A DNA stretch of 15,868 nucleotides from Bacillota bacterium (GTDB lineage Bacteria > Bacillota > Clostridia > Peptostreptococcales > Anaerovoracaceae), in NCBI GenBank assembly GCA_016281165.1, contig JAEEIC010000016.1:1-15868 (forward strand), read 5' to 3'. Below the pieces are notes generated by a model. It had not been told where the DNA came from and did not search any database. It saw only the letters and a program-made list of their open reading frames with translations. The position numbers were made by a program, and so were the translations under genes. Below, one piece after another: positions 1 to 6,695 of the stretch (position 1 is the stretch's first letter; each line of letters opens with the position of its first letter).

Positions 1-164
1 CATCCGTACCTGGCGACCTCGTCGGTCCAGGGCCAGCCCTTCTTGAACAGGTAGCGGGCGAATATCTGTATGGTCAGCGCCGCCGTCATGGCCATGAAGG
101 TCACGGTAAGCAGCACTTTCAGGACCTTGTAGAGCCCGCTCAGGAGCTTTTCATATTGCTTCAT
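1..164 (-). CDS. dctQ: TRAP transporter small permease (DctQ), partial: N-terminal 54 codons
   Basis: Only the N-terminus lies in the window; the gene runs off the low-coordinate edge. The start is the ATG at 164-162, with a purine-rich AGAGAGA stretch about 8 bases upstream as a weak ribosome binding site. The visible protein starts with a short charged segment (MKQYEKLL), then a hydrophobic helix at about residues 13-35, then W-T-D-E-V-A-R-Y at residues 46-53. That last motif is typical of the DctQ family, where a conserved W-x-E-E-x-A-R follows the first membrane helix. In known tripartite TRAP systems DctQ is the four-helix membrane subunit that pairs with the large DctM permease and receives substrate from the DctP binding protein. 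It follows dctP in the same direction, 81 bases downstream. dctM is expected just outside the window. Substrate cannot be read from this fragment. Confidence 0.85.
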   Translation of the reverse strand, partial: MKQYEKLLSGLYKVLKVLLTVTFMAMTAALTIQIFARYLFKKGWPWTDEVARYG

Positions 165-189
165 TGCTTTATCTCTCTACATACTTCTT

Positions 190-228
190 AAAAACCGGGA
201 GGACAGCCCGCGGGGGCTGCCTTCCCGG
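190..228 (-). terminator. Intrinsic terminator between dctP and dctQ
   Basis: On the minus strand CCGGGA at 228-223 pairs with TCCCGG at 200-195. The stem continues inward through CAGCCC/GGGCTG with one mismatch, leaving a tetraloop. It is followed at once by five T residues (194-190). It lies 18 bases past the dctP stop and before the dctQ start. A partial terminator here is a common way to give more binding protein than membrane subunits. Confidence 0.8.
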
Positions 229-245
229 CCATTCTTAACTTGATC

Positions 246-1409
246 TTACTGTGCCAGATTCTCGATCTTGTTGATCAGTTCCTCGCCGAAGAGGCCCTTG
301 CAGTACTCATAGTAACCGGCATCCTCGAGGGCGGTGATGAAGGACTGCTTGTCGACTTCAGCCGCGGGAACGACGGTCTTGCAGGTCTCCTTGAGCTTCT
401 CGAGGTAGACGCCCTGTCTCTCCTGGGCCTTCTTGGTGGCGGCGACCAGGATCTCCTTGGCGACCTTCCTGATCAGGTTCTGCATGTCGGGAGTCAGGCT
501 CTCGAACTTGTCCTTGGTGAAGGTGAAGCCGTAGATCTGGGCGGTGTGCTCGATCTCGGAGAAATAGGGCTGATACTCATAGTATCCGGCGGTGTAGGTG
601 ATCATCGGGCTGTTGTCCTGGCCGTCGATGGTCTTCTGCTGCAGAGCGGAGGATACTTCGGAGCCGGGCATGGTCAGGGCGTTGCAGCCGAAGGCGGTGA
701 AGGCCTTGATGAACATCTCAGATTCCATGACGCGGATCAGATGGCCCTTGCAGTCGGCCGCCTTGTAGACGGCGTTCTTGTTGTTGGAATAGCAGCGGAA
801 GCCGTTGCAGCCGAGACCCAGGCAGATGGCGTTGCACTTGTTCTGGAGCAGGCCGCTGAACTCCTCGTTGAGCTCGCTGTTCAGGAAGGCGTAGACGTGA
901 TCCCAGCCCTTGAACAGGTACTCCATGTCGGCGAGTCCGTACATGGGCTCGACGTTGTACATGATGGCGCAGTTGTTCATGCCGATGTCAAGGACGCCGG
1001 TGGTGACGTTGTCGAGGATCTCCTTGTCGGCGCCCATCTGCTTGTCGGTGTAGACGTCGACCTGGATCGCTCCGCCGGAGATGTCCTCAAGGGCGGCGCC
1101 CAGCCACTGGGTGGCGAGGGTCTGCATGTCGGAGTCCTTCTTGCTGTAGGACGCGGCCTTCAGCTTGAGGGGCTTTTCGGGAGTGTAGCCGCCGAGGTCG
1201 AGTCCCTCGGTCTCTACCTTGTAATCGATGGGCAGGCTCATGTCGATGCCTTCGAGCACGAGCCCGTCAAAGGAGCGCTGAGGCTTGGTGTAGGTGGATT
1301 TAGTCTCCGCGGGCTTTGCGGGAGCGGCAGACTGGTTGCCGCAGGCTGCCAGCGAGAAGATCATCGCGAGGGCAAGAGCGGCGCAGAGCATTTTTTTGAA
1401 AGATCTCAT
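246..1409 (-). CDS. dctP: TRAP transporter substrate-binding lipoprotein (DctP family)
   Basis: This is the extracytoplasmic solute-binding subunit of a TRAP transporter, which captures a substrate (typically a carboxylate) for sodium-driven uptake by DctQM. The 387-residue protein starts with a lipoprotein signal: KK at 5-6, a hydrophobic stretch, then the lipobox L-A-A-C with Cys23, so it should be membrane-anchored. A low-complexity Ala/Pro/Lys linker follows. The binding domain shows the family landmarks G-F-R-C-Y-S-N-N (about 203-210), K-G-H-L-I-R-V-M (221-228), where Arg226 aligns with the conserved carboxylate-binding arginine, and the A-L-Q-Q-K-T-I-D-G-Q-D-N region (255-266). At 387 residues it is longer than the usual 320-340, mostly because of an extra N-terminal segment of about 60 residues. 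It is unusually Cys-rich near the binding site. The start is supported by GGAGG ten bases upstream. The ligand is unknown. Confidence 0.92.
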   Translation of the reverse strand: MRSFKKMLCAALALAMIFSLAACGNQSAAPAKPAETKSTYTKPQRSFDGLVLEGIDMSLPIDYKVETEGLDLGGYTPEKPLKLKAASYSKKDSDMQTLATQWLGAALEDISGGAIQVDVYTDKQMGADKEILDNVTTGVLDIGMNNCAIMYNVEPMYGLADMEYLFKGWDHVYAFLNSELNEEFSGLLQNKCNAICLGLGCNGFRCYSNNKNAVYKAADCKGHLIRVMESEMFIKAFTAFGCNALTMPGSEVSSALQQKTIDGQDNSPMITYTAGYYEYQPYFSEIEHTAQIYGFTFTKDKFESLTPDMQNLIRKVAKEILVAATKKAQERQGVYLEKLKETCKTVVPAAEVDKQSFITALEDAGYYEYCKGLFGEELINKIENLAQ

Positions 1410-1450
1410 TTGAATGATTCCTCCGTATAAATACGTTCTCTTTCAAACCA

Positions 1451-1540
1451 CAGCATACCTCCCGCCGGGACCATCACGGCCTGCCGTTCTTCACCCTGCG
1501 GCCGGCGCGGCGGCCTTATGCCGGCAGAGAAGCTATGCTG
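1451..1540 (-). promoter_or_regulatory. Structured 5' leader of the TRAP operon (candidate cis-regulatory RNA)
   Basis: Between the predicted promoter and the dctP start, the RNA contains a 7-bp closing helix, CAGCATA (1540-1534) with TATGCTG (1457-1451), enclosing about 75 nt. Inside are GCCGGC/GCCGGC and further GC-rich pairing. The distances suit a riboswitch-sized domain, but it matches no riboswitch consensus I recognise. The ribosome binding site lies about 25 nt further downstream. Fold and function are inferred. Confidence 0.4.
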
Positions 1541-1557
1541 CGCAAAATTACATATAA

Positions 1558-1586
1558 ATCTTATAACAGCTATTGCTAATTGTCAA
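1558..1586 (-). promoter_or_regulatory. Sigma-70-type promoter of the TRAP operon
   Basis: The minus strand has a perfect -35 TTGACA (1586-1581), a 17-base spacer and -10 TAAGAT (1563-1558, four of six matches). An overlapping TATAAG also exists at shorter spacing. It sits in the only distinctly AT-rich patch of the window, about 150 bases upstream of dctP, giving a leader of about 140 nt. Confidence 0.6.
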
Positions 1587-1847
1587 TTTGATACGCCTTT
1601 ATATCGCAAAAAATCAAATCAAAATTGTTAACTTCCCCGTTTCCGGAAGGTACATGTGGATTAAATTGTTTTTCACATTTAATATAATCGAAATTCCGCA
1701 AGATTTCAGACAAATAGCGGGGAAGCAGCGGCCGCCCGCCCGTACGCGCGCCCAAGCGGCCCGGCAGAAGCGCCCGCTTCCCTCCCCGCCGCTTTACCGT
1801 AAAGCCTTACGTCTGGTCGACATAATACGGCCCGCGTAAAACTGCCT
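1587..1847. other. Gene-free spacer between the agcS terminator and the TRAP promoter
   Basis: No supported gene. Positions 1587-1700 are AT-rich and contain two nonamers loosely resembling DnaA boxes (1655-1663, 1669-1677). These are too few and too weak to call an origin. Positions 1717-1800 switch abruptly to GC-rich DNA with a long-armed inverted repeat: GGGAAGC at about 1719-1725 against GCTTCCC at about 1776-1782. Confidence 0.5.
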
Positions 1848-1890
1848 GAAAAACAAAAGCGTCCCGCCTCGTTTCGCTGAGGCGGGATGC
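1848..1890 (-). terminator. Intrinsic terminator of the alr-decarboxylase-agcS operon
   Basis: A 12-bp stem on the minus strand (GCATCCCGCCTC at 1890-1879 with GAGGCGGGACGC at 1870-1859, one G-U pair) has an eight-base loop. It is followed directly by TTTTGTTTTT (1857-1848). It lies about 50 bases after the agcS stop codon. Confidence 0.9.
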
Positions 1891-1940
1891 GGCAGATCGC
1901 TTGTTATGTAACAGCTGTTTTGTACCCTGAGCCGTACGGC

Positions 1941-3353
1941 TTACTTCTTTCCGCTCTTCTTCGCGGCCTTTTCGGCTTCGTACCTGGGCAGCTCCTTCTT
2001 CCAGTACTCGTCCTTGATCTGGACGACTTCCTTGACCATGAGGATCAGGGCGATCATGTTGGGGATGATGATGAGGCCGTTGCAGGTATCGGCCAGATCC
2101 CAGACGAAGCCCAGAGTGCTGTAGGCGCCGACGAGGATGAAGACCAGCCAGATGCACTTGACGGCGATGACGCCCTTCGCTCCGAAGAGGGACATCCAGC
2201 CCTTCTCCATGTAGTTGTAATAGGTGATGAGGCAGGAGAAGCCGAAGAGCAGCACGGCGCCCAGCACTATGTACTGGCCGAAGTTTCCGGGCAGCATCTT
2301 CTGGAAGGCTCTCATGGTGAGGGCCGCGCCGTCCTCGCCGCTGTTCCAAAGACCGGAGAGCACGATGGTGAGGCCCGACACGGTGCAGACCACGATGGTG
2401 TCGACGAAGACCTCGAACGGTCCCCAGACGGCCTGCTCGCCCGGGTGCGAGACCCTGGCGCTGGAGTGGGTGACGGCGGCGGAGCCGATACCGGCTTCAT
2501 TGGAGAATATGCCTCTGGCAAGGCCCATGCGGATAGCGGTCGAGACGGTTATTCCGGCCGCGCCGCCCAGGACCGCGGTGGGATCGAAGGCCGCGGCGAC
2601 GATCTGGCCGATGGCCGCCGGTACCTGGCCGATGTTAAGGATTATGACCAGAAGTCCGGCCAGCAGGTAGGCGCCCGCCATGAAGGGAGCGAGGAGCCCG
2701 CATACCTCGCCTATCCTCTTGATGCCGCCGAAGATGACGATGCCGGTGACGACGGCCAGGATCACGCCGATGATCATCGGATTGATGCCGAACTCGGCGT
2801 TGAAGGCGTCGGCGATGGTGTTGGTGTCGACTACGGCGGAGATCACGATGCTGTAGAAGAGGAAGAGCACGGCGATGATCTTGCCCAGCCAGGGCGCGTG
2901 CAGGCCCTTAGCCGCGTAGTACATGGGGCCGCCGACGAAGGTGCCGTCCTCGGCCTGATGCCTGTACTTGATGCCCAGGGCGATCTCGGCGAACTTGGTC
3001 GCCATGCCGATGATGGCGGCGATTATCATCCAGAAGAGCGCTCCGGGACCGCCGGCGGCGATAGCGGTCGCTACGCCCGCCACGTTGCCGGAGCCCACGA
3101 CGGCCGAGACCGAAGCCATGGCCGCCTGGAAGGGCGTGATCTCGCCCTCCTTCTTCTCGGCGGTCTCCTGCTCGTGCTTCGCTTCCCTGAAGGCCTTCTT
3201 ATAGGTCCTGTCGATGAGGAAGCCCCAGTTCCTGAACTGCAGGCCGCCCAGCTTGAAGGTCAGGAACAGACCGCCGCCCATGATGAGCGCTATGGCCGGC
3301 ACGCCCCAGACAAAGCCGTTGACGGCGTCATTGATCGATACGAGAAAATCCAT
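1941..3353 (-). CDS. Sodium/alanine (amino acid) symporter, AGCS family
   Basis: A 470-residue integral membrane protein with about ten hydrophobic segments. Members of the alanine/glycine:cation symporter family import alanine, glycine or related small neutral amino acids with Na+ or H+. Family landmarks are visible: the early G-G-G-L-F-L-T segment (about 26-32), V-G-S-G-N-V-A-G-V-A (86-95), the signature pieces GPGALFWM (102-109) and GMATKFAE (116-123), and G-G-P-M-Y-Y (141-146). Later come G-I-F-S-N-E-A-G-I-G-S-A and the cytoplasmic, lysine-rich C-terminus. Length is normal for the family (about 450-480). The ATG has AGAAAGGAAA upstream. It is the last gene of a three-gene operon, 28 bases after the decarboxylase and followed by a strong terminator. 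Some AGCS proteins carry both D- and L-alanine, which would suit the co-transcribed racemase. That link is inference. Confidence 0.93.
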   Translation of the reverse strand: MDFLVSINDAVNGFVWGVPAIALIMGGGLFLTFKLGGLQFRNWGFLIDRTYKKAFREAKHEQETAEKKEGEITPFQAAMASVSAVVGSGNVAGVATAIAAGGPGALFWMIIAAIIGMATKFAEIALGIKYRHQAEDGTFVGGPMYYAAKGLHAPWLGKIIAVLFLFYSIVISAVVDTNTIADAFNAEFGINPMIIGVILAVVTGIVIFGGIKRIGEVCGLLAPFMAGAYLLAGLLVIILNIGQVPAAIGQIVAAAFDPTAVLGGAAGITVSTAIRMGLARGIFSNEAGIGSAAVTHSSARVSHPGEQAVWGPFEVFVDTIVVCTVSGLTIVLSGLWNSGEDGAALTMRAFQKMLPGNFGQYIVLGAVLLFGFSCLITYYNYMEKGWMSLFGAKGVIAVKCIWLVFILVGAYSTLGFVWDLADTCNGLIIIPNMIALILMVKEVVQIKDEYWKKELPRYEAEKAAKKSGKK

Positions 3354-3381
3354 GATAGCGTTTCCTTTCTATAAATATAAA

Positions 3382-4839
3382 TTAATCAACGACTAAAACG
3401 GTCTCAAGAGTAACGTCCGAGGGCCCGTGGATGTGGCCCTTCCTGGCCCTGACCTCCTCCAGGTACTCCCAGACGTCGTCCGACATCCTTTCGCCCTGAT
3501 AGATGAGGGGTATCCCCGGGGGATAGGGGGCGATGTATTCGGCCATCACGCGTCCTTTGCACTCGCTCCAGGGTATGCGCTTCTTGTTCTTGGCGAAGTA
3601 GGCTTCTCTGGGAGTGATGACGAACTCGGGCTGGGCCGGCAGGAGCCTGGCGGCAGGCAGGGGGCTCCCGTCCGCGAAGCGCTTCGCGATATCGGCGAGA
3701 GCGGCTACCAGCTTGTCGAGGTCCTCCTTCTCGTTGGCGAAGGTCACGATGGCCAGGGCGTTGCGGTAGTCGGCCAGCTCCAGGTCTATATTGTATTCAT
3801 TGAAGAGCGTCTCCTTGAGGGCGAAGCCGGTGAGGCCGATCTTCGCGGCGCTGATGGTGAGGCGGGTCTCGTCGAGCTTGAAGATGCCGGCCTTCCCCTC
3901 GAGCTCCTCTTTGGTCGCGCAGCGTATGCCGGGGATGGCGTTGATCTTTTCTCTCGCCTCCTTCGCCAGCTCCAGGGCCTTGTCTATCATCATGACGCCG
4001 TCGGTCGCCATGTAGTTCCTGGCCATATCCAGAGAGGTCATCAGCACGTAGTTGGGGCTGGTGCTCTGCACGAGGTGCAGATTGGCCTCCAGCTGGGCCC
4101 TGTCGACCAGCTGGGACTTTACGTGTATCATCGAGCTCTGGGTGAGGGAGCCGGTGACTTTATGTATGCTCTGCACGGCGATGTCCGCCCCCTGGGCGAT
4201 GGCCCCTCCGGGCAGCTTGTCGCTGAAATAACAGTGGGCTCCGTGGGCCTCGTCCACCATGAGCACCGCGCCGTGCCTGTGGCAGACCTCGGCCAGCTCC
4301 CTGATGTTGGAGGTGATGCCGTAATACGAGGGGCTCACGACCATCATGCCCTTGCAGTCGGGGTTCTCCTGAAACATCTTCTCGGCCTGCTCGGCGGTGA
4401 TGCCGCCCTGAAGGCCCCACTCCTCTTCGATATATGGGGCGATGTAGACAGGCTTCGCTCCTCCCAGCAGGAGCCCCATGAGCCCTGATTTATGGGCGTT
4501 CCTGGGGATGCAGATCTTCTCGCCGTTGACCGCCGTGGTCATGACGGCGACCTGGTTGCCGCAGGTGCTGCCGTTGACGAGGAAGTGGGTGTAGTCGGCT
4601 CCCCACAGCTCGGCCGCCAGCTCCTGGGCCTCCTTGATGGCGCCGGAAGCGTTGTGCAGGTCGTCGCATATGGGGGTCTCGGTGAGATCGAAGGCGAATA
4701 TCTTGTCTCCCACGACCTCGCGCCACTTGGGGTTGATGCCTTTCTCGTACCTGTGTCCCGGTATGCGGAAATACGCGGGCCTCTTGCTGTCGTAAAGCAT
4801 TATTGCGTCAAACAGCGGGGTTTTGTTCTGATCCAACAT
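3382..4839 (-). CDS. Orn/Lys/Arg decarboxylase family protein (Gram-positive SpeA/YaaO type)
   Basis: A PLP-dependent fold-type I decarboxylase, expected to remove CO2 from arginine, lysine or ornithine to give agmatine, cadaverine or putrescine. The major domain is clear: F-R-I-P-G-H-R near the N-terminus, G-S-T-C-G-N-Q (phosphate-binding), V-D-E-A-H-G-A-H with the cofactor Asp, then the Schiff-base lysine in Q-S-I-H-K-V-T-G-S-L-T-Q-S-S (Lys227 with the start used here). At 485 residues it is the short form lacking the N-terminal wing domain of the long enterobacterial enzymes. An in-frame TTG at 4851 would add four residues, but it abuts the AAAGG motif with no spacing, so I use ATG 4839. 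It starts 18 bases after alr, and that AAAGG overlaps the alr stop. Substrate cannot be fixed from sequence alone. Product export or use is not encoded nearby. Confidence 0.9.
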   Translation of the reverse strand: MLDQNKTPLFDAIMLYDSKRPAYFRIPGHRYEKGINPKWREVVGDKIFAFDLTETPICDDLHNASGAIKEAQELAAELWGADYTHFLVNGSTCGNQVAVMTTAVNGEKICIPRNAHKSGLMGLLLGGAKPVYIAPYIEEEWGLQGGITAEQAEKMFQENPDCKGMMVVSPSYYGITSNIRELAEVCHRHGAVLMVDEAHGAHCYFSDKLPGGAIAQGADIAVQSIHKVTGSLTQSSMIHVKSQLVDRAQLEANLHLVQSTSPNYVLMTSLDMARNYMATDGVMMIDKALELAKEAREKINAIPGIRCATKEELEGKAGIFKLDETRLTISAAKIGLTGFALKETLFNEYNIDLELADYRNALAIVTFANEKEDLDKLVAALADIAKRFADGSPLPAARLLPAQPEFVITPREAYFAKNKKRIPWSECKGRVMAEYIAPYPPGIPLIYQGERMSDDVWEYLEEVRARKGHIHGPSDVTLETVLVVD

Positions 4840-4857
4840 GACAATGCCCAACCTTTC

Positions 4858-5967
4858 TTAATATTTTGTATATACGCGCGGGACCCTCTTGCCGATCCTG
4901 CAAACTATCTCATCGACGTTCTCGCCCAGGACCTCCGCCATGTCGAGTATGCCGAAGTCCTTTCCCAAAAGCTCGATCCTGTCTCCCCTCTCAAGGCCCG
5001 GCACGTCAGTCGCGTCTACCATGAACTGGTCCATGCATACGCGGCCGATGATGGGGCAGCGGACCCCGCCAATGACGGCGAAGCCCCTGTTCGAGAGGCT
5101 CCTGCTGTAGCCGTCGGCGAAGCCCACGGGGACGGTGGCGATAACGGTCTCTTCTGAGGTGGTATAAGTCGCTCCGTAGCCCACGTCGCGGCCGGCGGGG
5201 ACCGTCTTTACCATCGCGGCCTTTGTCTCCCAGCTCATGACCTCCTCAAAACCGCTCTCCTCCCAGGGACCGCGGTCTATGGGAGCAAGGCCGAAGAGCA
5301 TGTCGCCCACTCTCACCGCGTCGAGGGCCCTTGCCGCGGGACAGAGCATCGCCGCCGGGCTGTTGGCAACGTGTATCTTCGGGATAACGACGCCGTTCTC
5401 CCTTAATTTTTCAACGGTCCTGAGGAAGAGCCCCAGCTGCCTGCCCGTCCTGGGATCTTCGGTATCGTCGGCGCACATGAAGTGGGTGAAGGCTCCGGTG
5501 ATCTTAAGGTTCCTCATCGAAGCGATCCTTTTTACCGGCTCAAGGCAGTCCTCGGGGAAGAAGCCCAGCCTGCTCATGCCGGTATCGATCTTTATATGGA
5601 CGGGCTGTATGACCCCGGCCTTTTCCGCCTTTTCGTCGAGCAGGGCGGCGGCGCCGGCGTCGAATACGGTCTGCGTGAGCCCGTATCTTACGACCTCGTC
5701 CTGCATCTCGTCGGGCGTATCGCCCAGGAGCAGTATCTCCTCGCTCTTCGCGCCCAGCTTTCTTAAAGCCGCGCCCTCTTCCCAGACCGAGACGGCGAAA
5801 GACCTCACGCCGCAGTCCCTGAAGACCGGATACACGCCTTCAAGGCCGTGGCCGTAGGCGTCGCCCTTCAGGACCGCGATGAGCTCCGTCCCTTCGGGAA
5901 GCAGGGCTTTGGTCCTTTCGATATTTCTTTTCAGCCTGTCCAGATGGACCACAGCCTGTGTCCTCAT
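4858..5967 (-). CDS. alr: Alanine racemase family protein (PLP-dependent, fold type III)
   Basis: Alanine racemase interconverts L- and D-alanine for peptidoglycan; relatives act on serine, lysine or other amino acids. The 369-residue length is normal. Visible landmarks are the PLP lysine in A-V-L-K-G-D-A-Y-G-H-G (Lys34), K-I-D-T-G-M-S-R-L-G-F (about 125-135), V-A-N-S-P-A (200-205), the catalytic tyrosine in V-G-Y-G-A-T-Y (Tyr264), G-F-A-D-G-Y-S-R, and C-M-D-Q-F-M-V-D (311-318). Some normally conserved positions differ. The PLP motif reads KGDAYG rather than KANAYG or KADAYG. The usual R-P-G...L-Y-G segment reads R-V-G-D-M-L-F-G. Specificity may therefore not be strictly alanine. The ATG has GGAG seven bases upstream. 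It is first in an operon with the decarboxylase and the symporter, suggesting a catabolic or salvage role rather than the housekeeping enzyme (inference). Confidence 0.88.
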   Translation of the reverse strand: MRTQAVVHLDRLKRNIERTKALLPEGTELIAVLKGDAYGHGLEGVYPVFRDCGVRSFAVSVWEEGAALRKLGAKSEEILLLGDTPDEMQDEVVRYGLTQTVFDAGAAALLDEKAEKAGVIQPVHIKIDTGMSRLGFFPEDCLEPVKRIASMRNLKITGAFTHFMCADDTEDPRTGRQLGLFLRTVEKLRENGVVIPKIHVANSPAAMLCPAARALDAVRVGDMLFGLAPIDRGPWEESGFEEVMSWETKAAMVKTVPAGRDVGYGATYTTSEETVIATVPVGFADGYSRSLSNRGFAVIGGVRCPIIGRVCMDQFMVDATDVPGLERGDRIELLGKDFGILDMAEVLGENVDEIVCRIGKRVPRVYTKY

Positions 5968-6137
5968 GCTTGGCTCCTTTTTCTTTAAATATATATGTCA
6001 GGGATCCCGCCGGCGAAGCCTTCTTCGAATCCGCCGCGGAACGGTCCGCGCGGGCTCTTTTGAGCGGATGGCGACGCTCCGTATCGTCTCCCCTAACGCA
6101 AAATAGCCCAGGCAAAAGCTCTGAGCTACCGATCTGT
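5968..6137 (-). promoter_or_regulatory. 5' leader of the alr operon
   Basis: About 160 nt separate the predicted start site from the alr ATG. The RNA shows short GC-rich helices, including CGCGG/CCGCG, GACG/CGTC and CGAAG/CTTCG near the 3' end. An AT-rich run leads to the ribosome binding site. No known riboswitch consensus was recognised, so it may simply be a folded leader. Confidence 0.35.
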
Positions 6138-6167
6138 CTTATATTCAACTGGTCCTTGGAACGTCAA
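6138..6167 (-). promoter_or_regulatory. Sigma-70-type promoter of the alr operon
   Basis: The minus strand reads -35 TTGACG (6167-6162, five of six), an 18-base spacer and -10 TATAAG (6143-6138, five of six). It lies about 170 bases upstream of alr in a spacer otherwise rich in GC. Confidence 0.6.
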
Positions 6168-6169
6168 CT

Positions 6170-6457
6170 GATGAGCCTGCGGCCGCAGCACCTCCGGCCG
6201 CCGATGCGGAATTCCTCAGATCCGCAAGCCTCGCGGCGTACGTGTTTTTCATCCCGGAATTATCAGCTCCAATGCGGTACCCCCAAACGTTCTTTGGGAA
6301 CCTCGTTTTATTTCAGGTCTTGCCGCCTTAATCGGTCGCGCGGCCCTGAGAGAGAAGCCTTTCTCTCCTTTGGTCATGGCCCTTTGGCCCTGCGGGAGAG
6401 GGCCGGTGTGCTAGCCCTTCCCGACCAAAATGATATGCTTTTAAGATGTGCTTTTAA
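6170..6457 (-). ncRNA. Candidate structured RNA or distal folded leader upstream of alr
   Basis: A dense run of inverted repeats lies in a 730-base gene-free spacer. Helices are CGGGAAGGGC with GCCCTCTCCCG (6393-6423, one bulge), enclosed by TTTGGTC/GACCAAA (6369-6375 with 6423-6429), which also encloses GGCC-cttt-GGCC (6378-6389). Next come a 7-bp hairpin with four-base loop (6350-6367), CCCAAA/TTTGGG (6282-6298), TGCGGA/TCCGCA (6205-6226) and GCGGCCG/CGGCCGC (6179-6201). A possible promoter (TTAAAA at 6457-6452, 16-base spacer, TATCAT at 6435-6430) would start transcription at the edge of the first helix. No terminator follows the array, so the transcript might run into alr. No known RNA family was recognised. 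Existence as an RNA is inference. Confidence 0.35.
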
Positions 6458-6650
6458 TTTAACATATTTTGCAGTCCGCGTCATTTGTTTTTTTCCGCCG
6501 CGTCCTTTTTTTGGCGAAAATCCCTGCTCCCTTAAGCCTTTCAGCGCAAAACCTCTCTCCCGCGCTGTCTTTTCCGCGCAAAGCCTCCCTTCCGCGGAGA
6601 AGACAGGCCCTTCGATATCGAACCGCGCATCCGGAGCGCTTTCGCCATAT
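6458..6650. other. Gene-free spacer downstream of the racemase terminator
   Basis: I see no supported gene. The plus strand is pyrimidine-rich (6480-6600) with recurring CGCGCAAA/GCGCAAAA fragments. Open frames here overlap the alr leader and the racemase antisense and look like chance. Confidence 0.5.
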
Positions 6651-6675
6651 AAAAAAGCGGCCCTTAAGGACCGCT
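6651..6675 (-). terminator. Intrinsic terminator after the Asp/Glu racemase gene
   Basis: The minus-strand stem AGCGGTCC/GGGCCGCT (6675-6668 with 6663-6656, one G-U pair) has a TTAA loop. It is followed by a run of five or six T residues. It begins about 20 bases past the stop codon. Confidence 0.88.
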
Positions 6676-6695
6676 CATGTTCGTATATATCGCCC

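Noticed and set aside
240..1430. Long plus-strand open frame of 396 codons opposite dctP
   Set aside because: It is the mirror of a recognised lipoprotein gene, with Leu/Val/Gly/Asp-rich sequence typical of antisense frames in GC-rich DNA and no family features.
1655..1677. Two DnaA-box-like words in the AT-rich patch (TAATCCACA on the minus strand, TTTTTCACA on the plus strand)
   Set aside because: Only two, one with two mismatches, in DNA better explained as the TRAP promoter region; not near parS.
1887..3374. Plus-strand open frame of 495 codons opposite the AGCS symporter
   Set aside because: Low-complexity Asp/Gly/Glu-rich translation with no recognisable domain; the opposite strand holds a clear transporter, and this frame runs through its terminator.
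6276..6302. Resemblance of a GGGGGTACCGC word to the T-box antiterminator motif
   Set aside because: The rest of the T-box layout is missing: no stem I landmarks, no following terminator, and no aminoacyl-tRNA synthetase or dedicated transporter start directly downstream.
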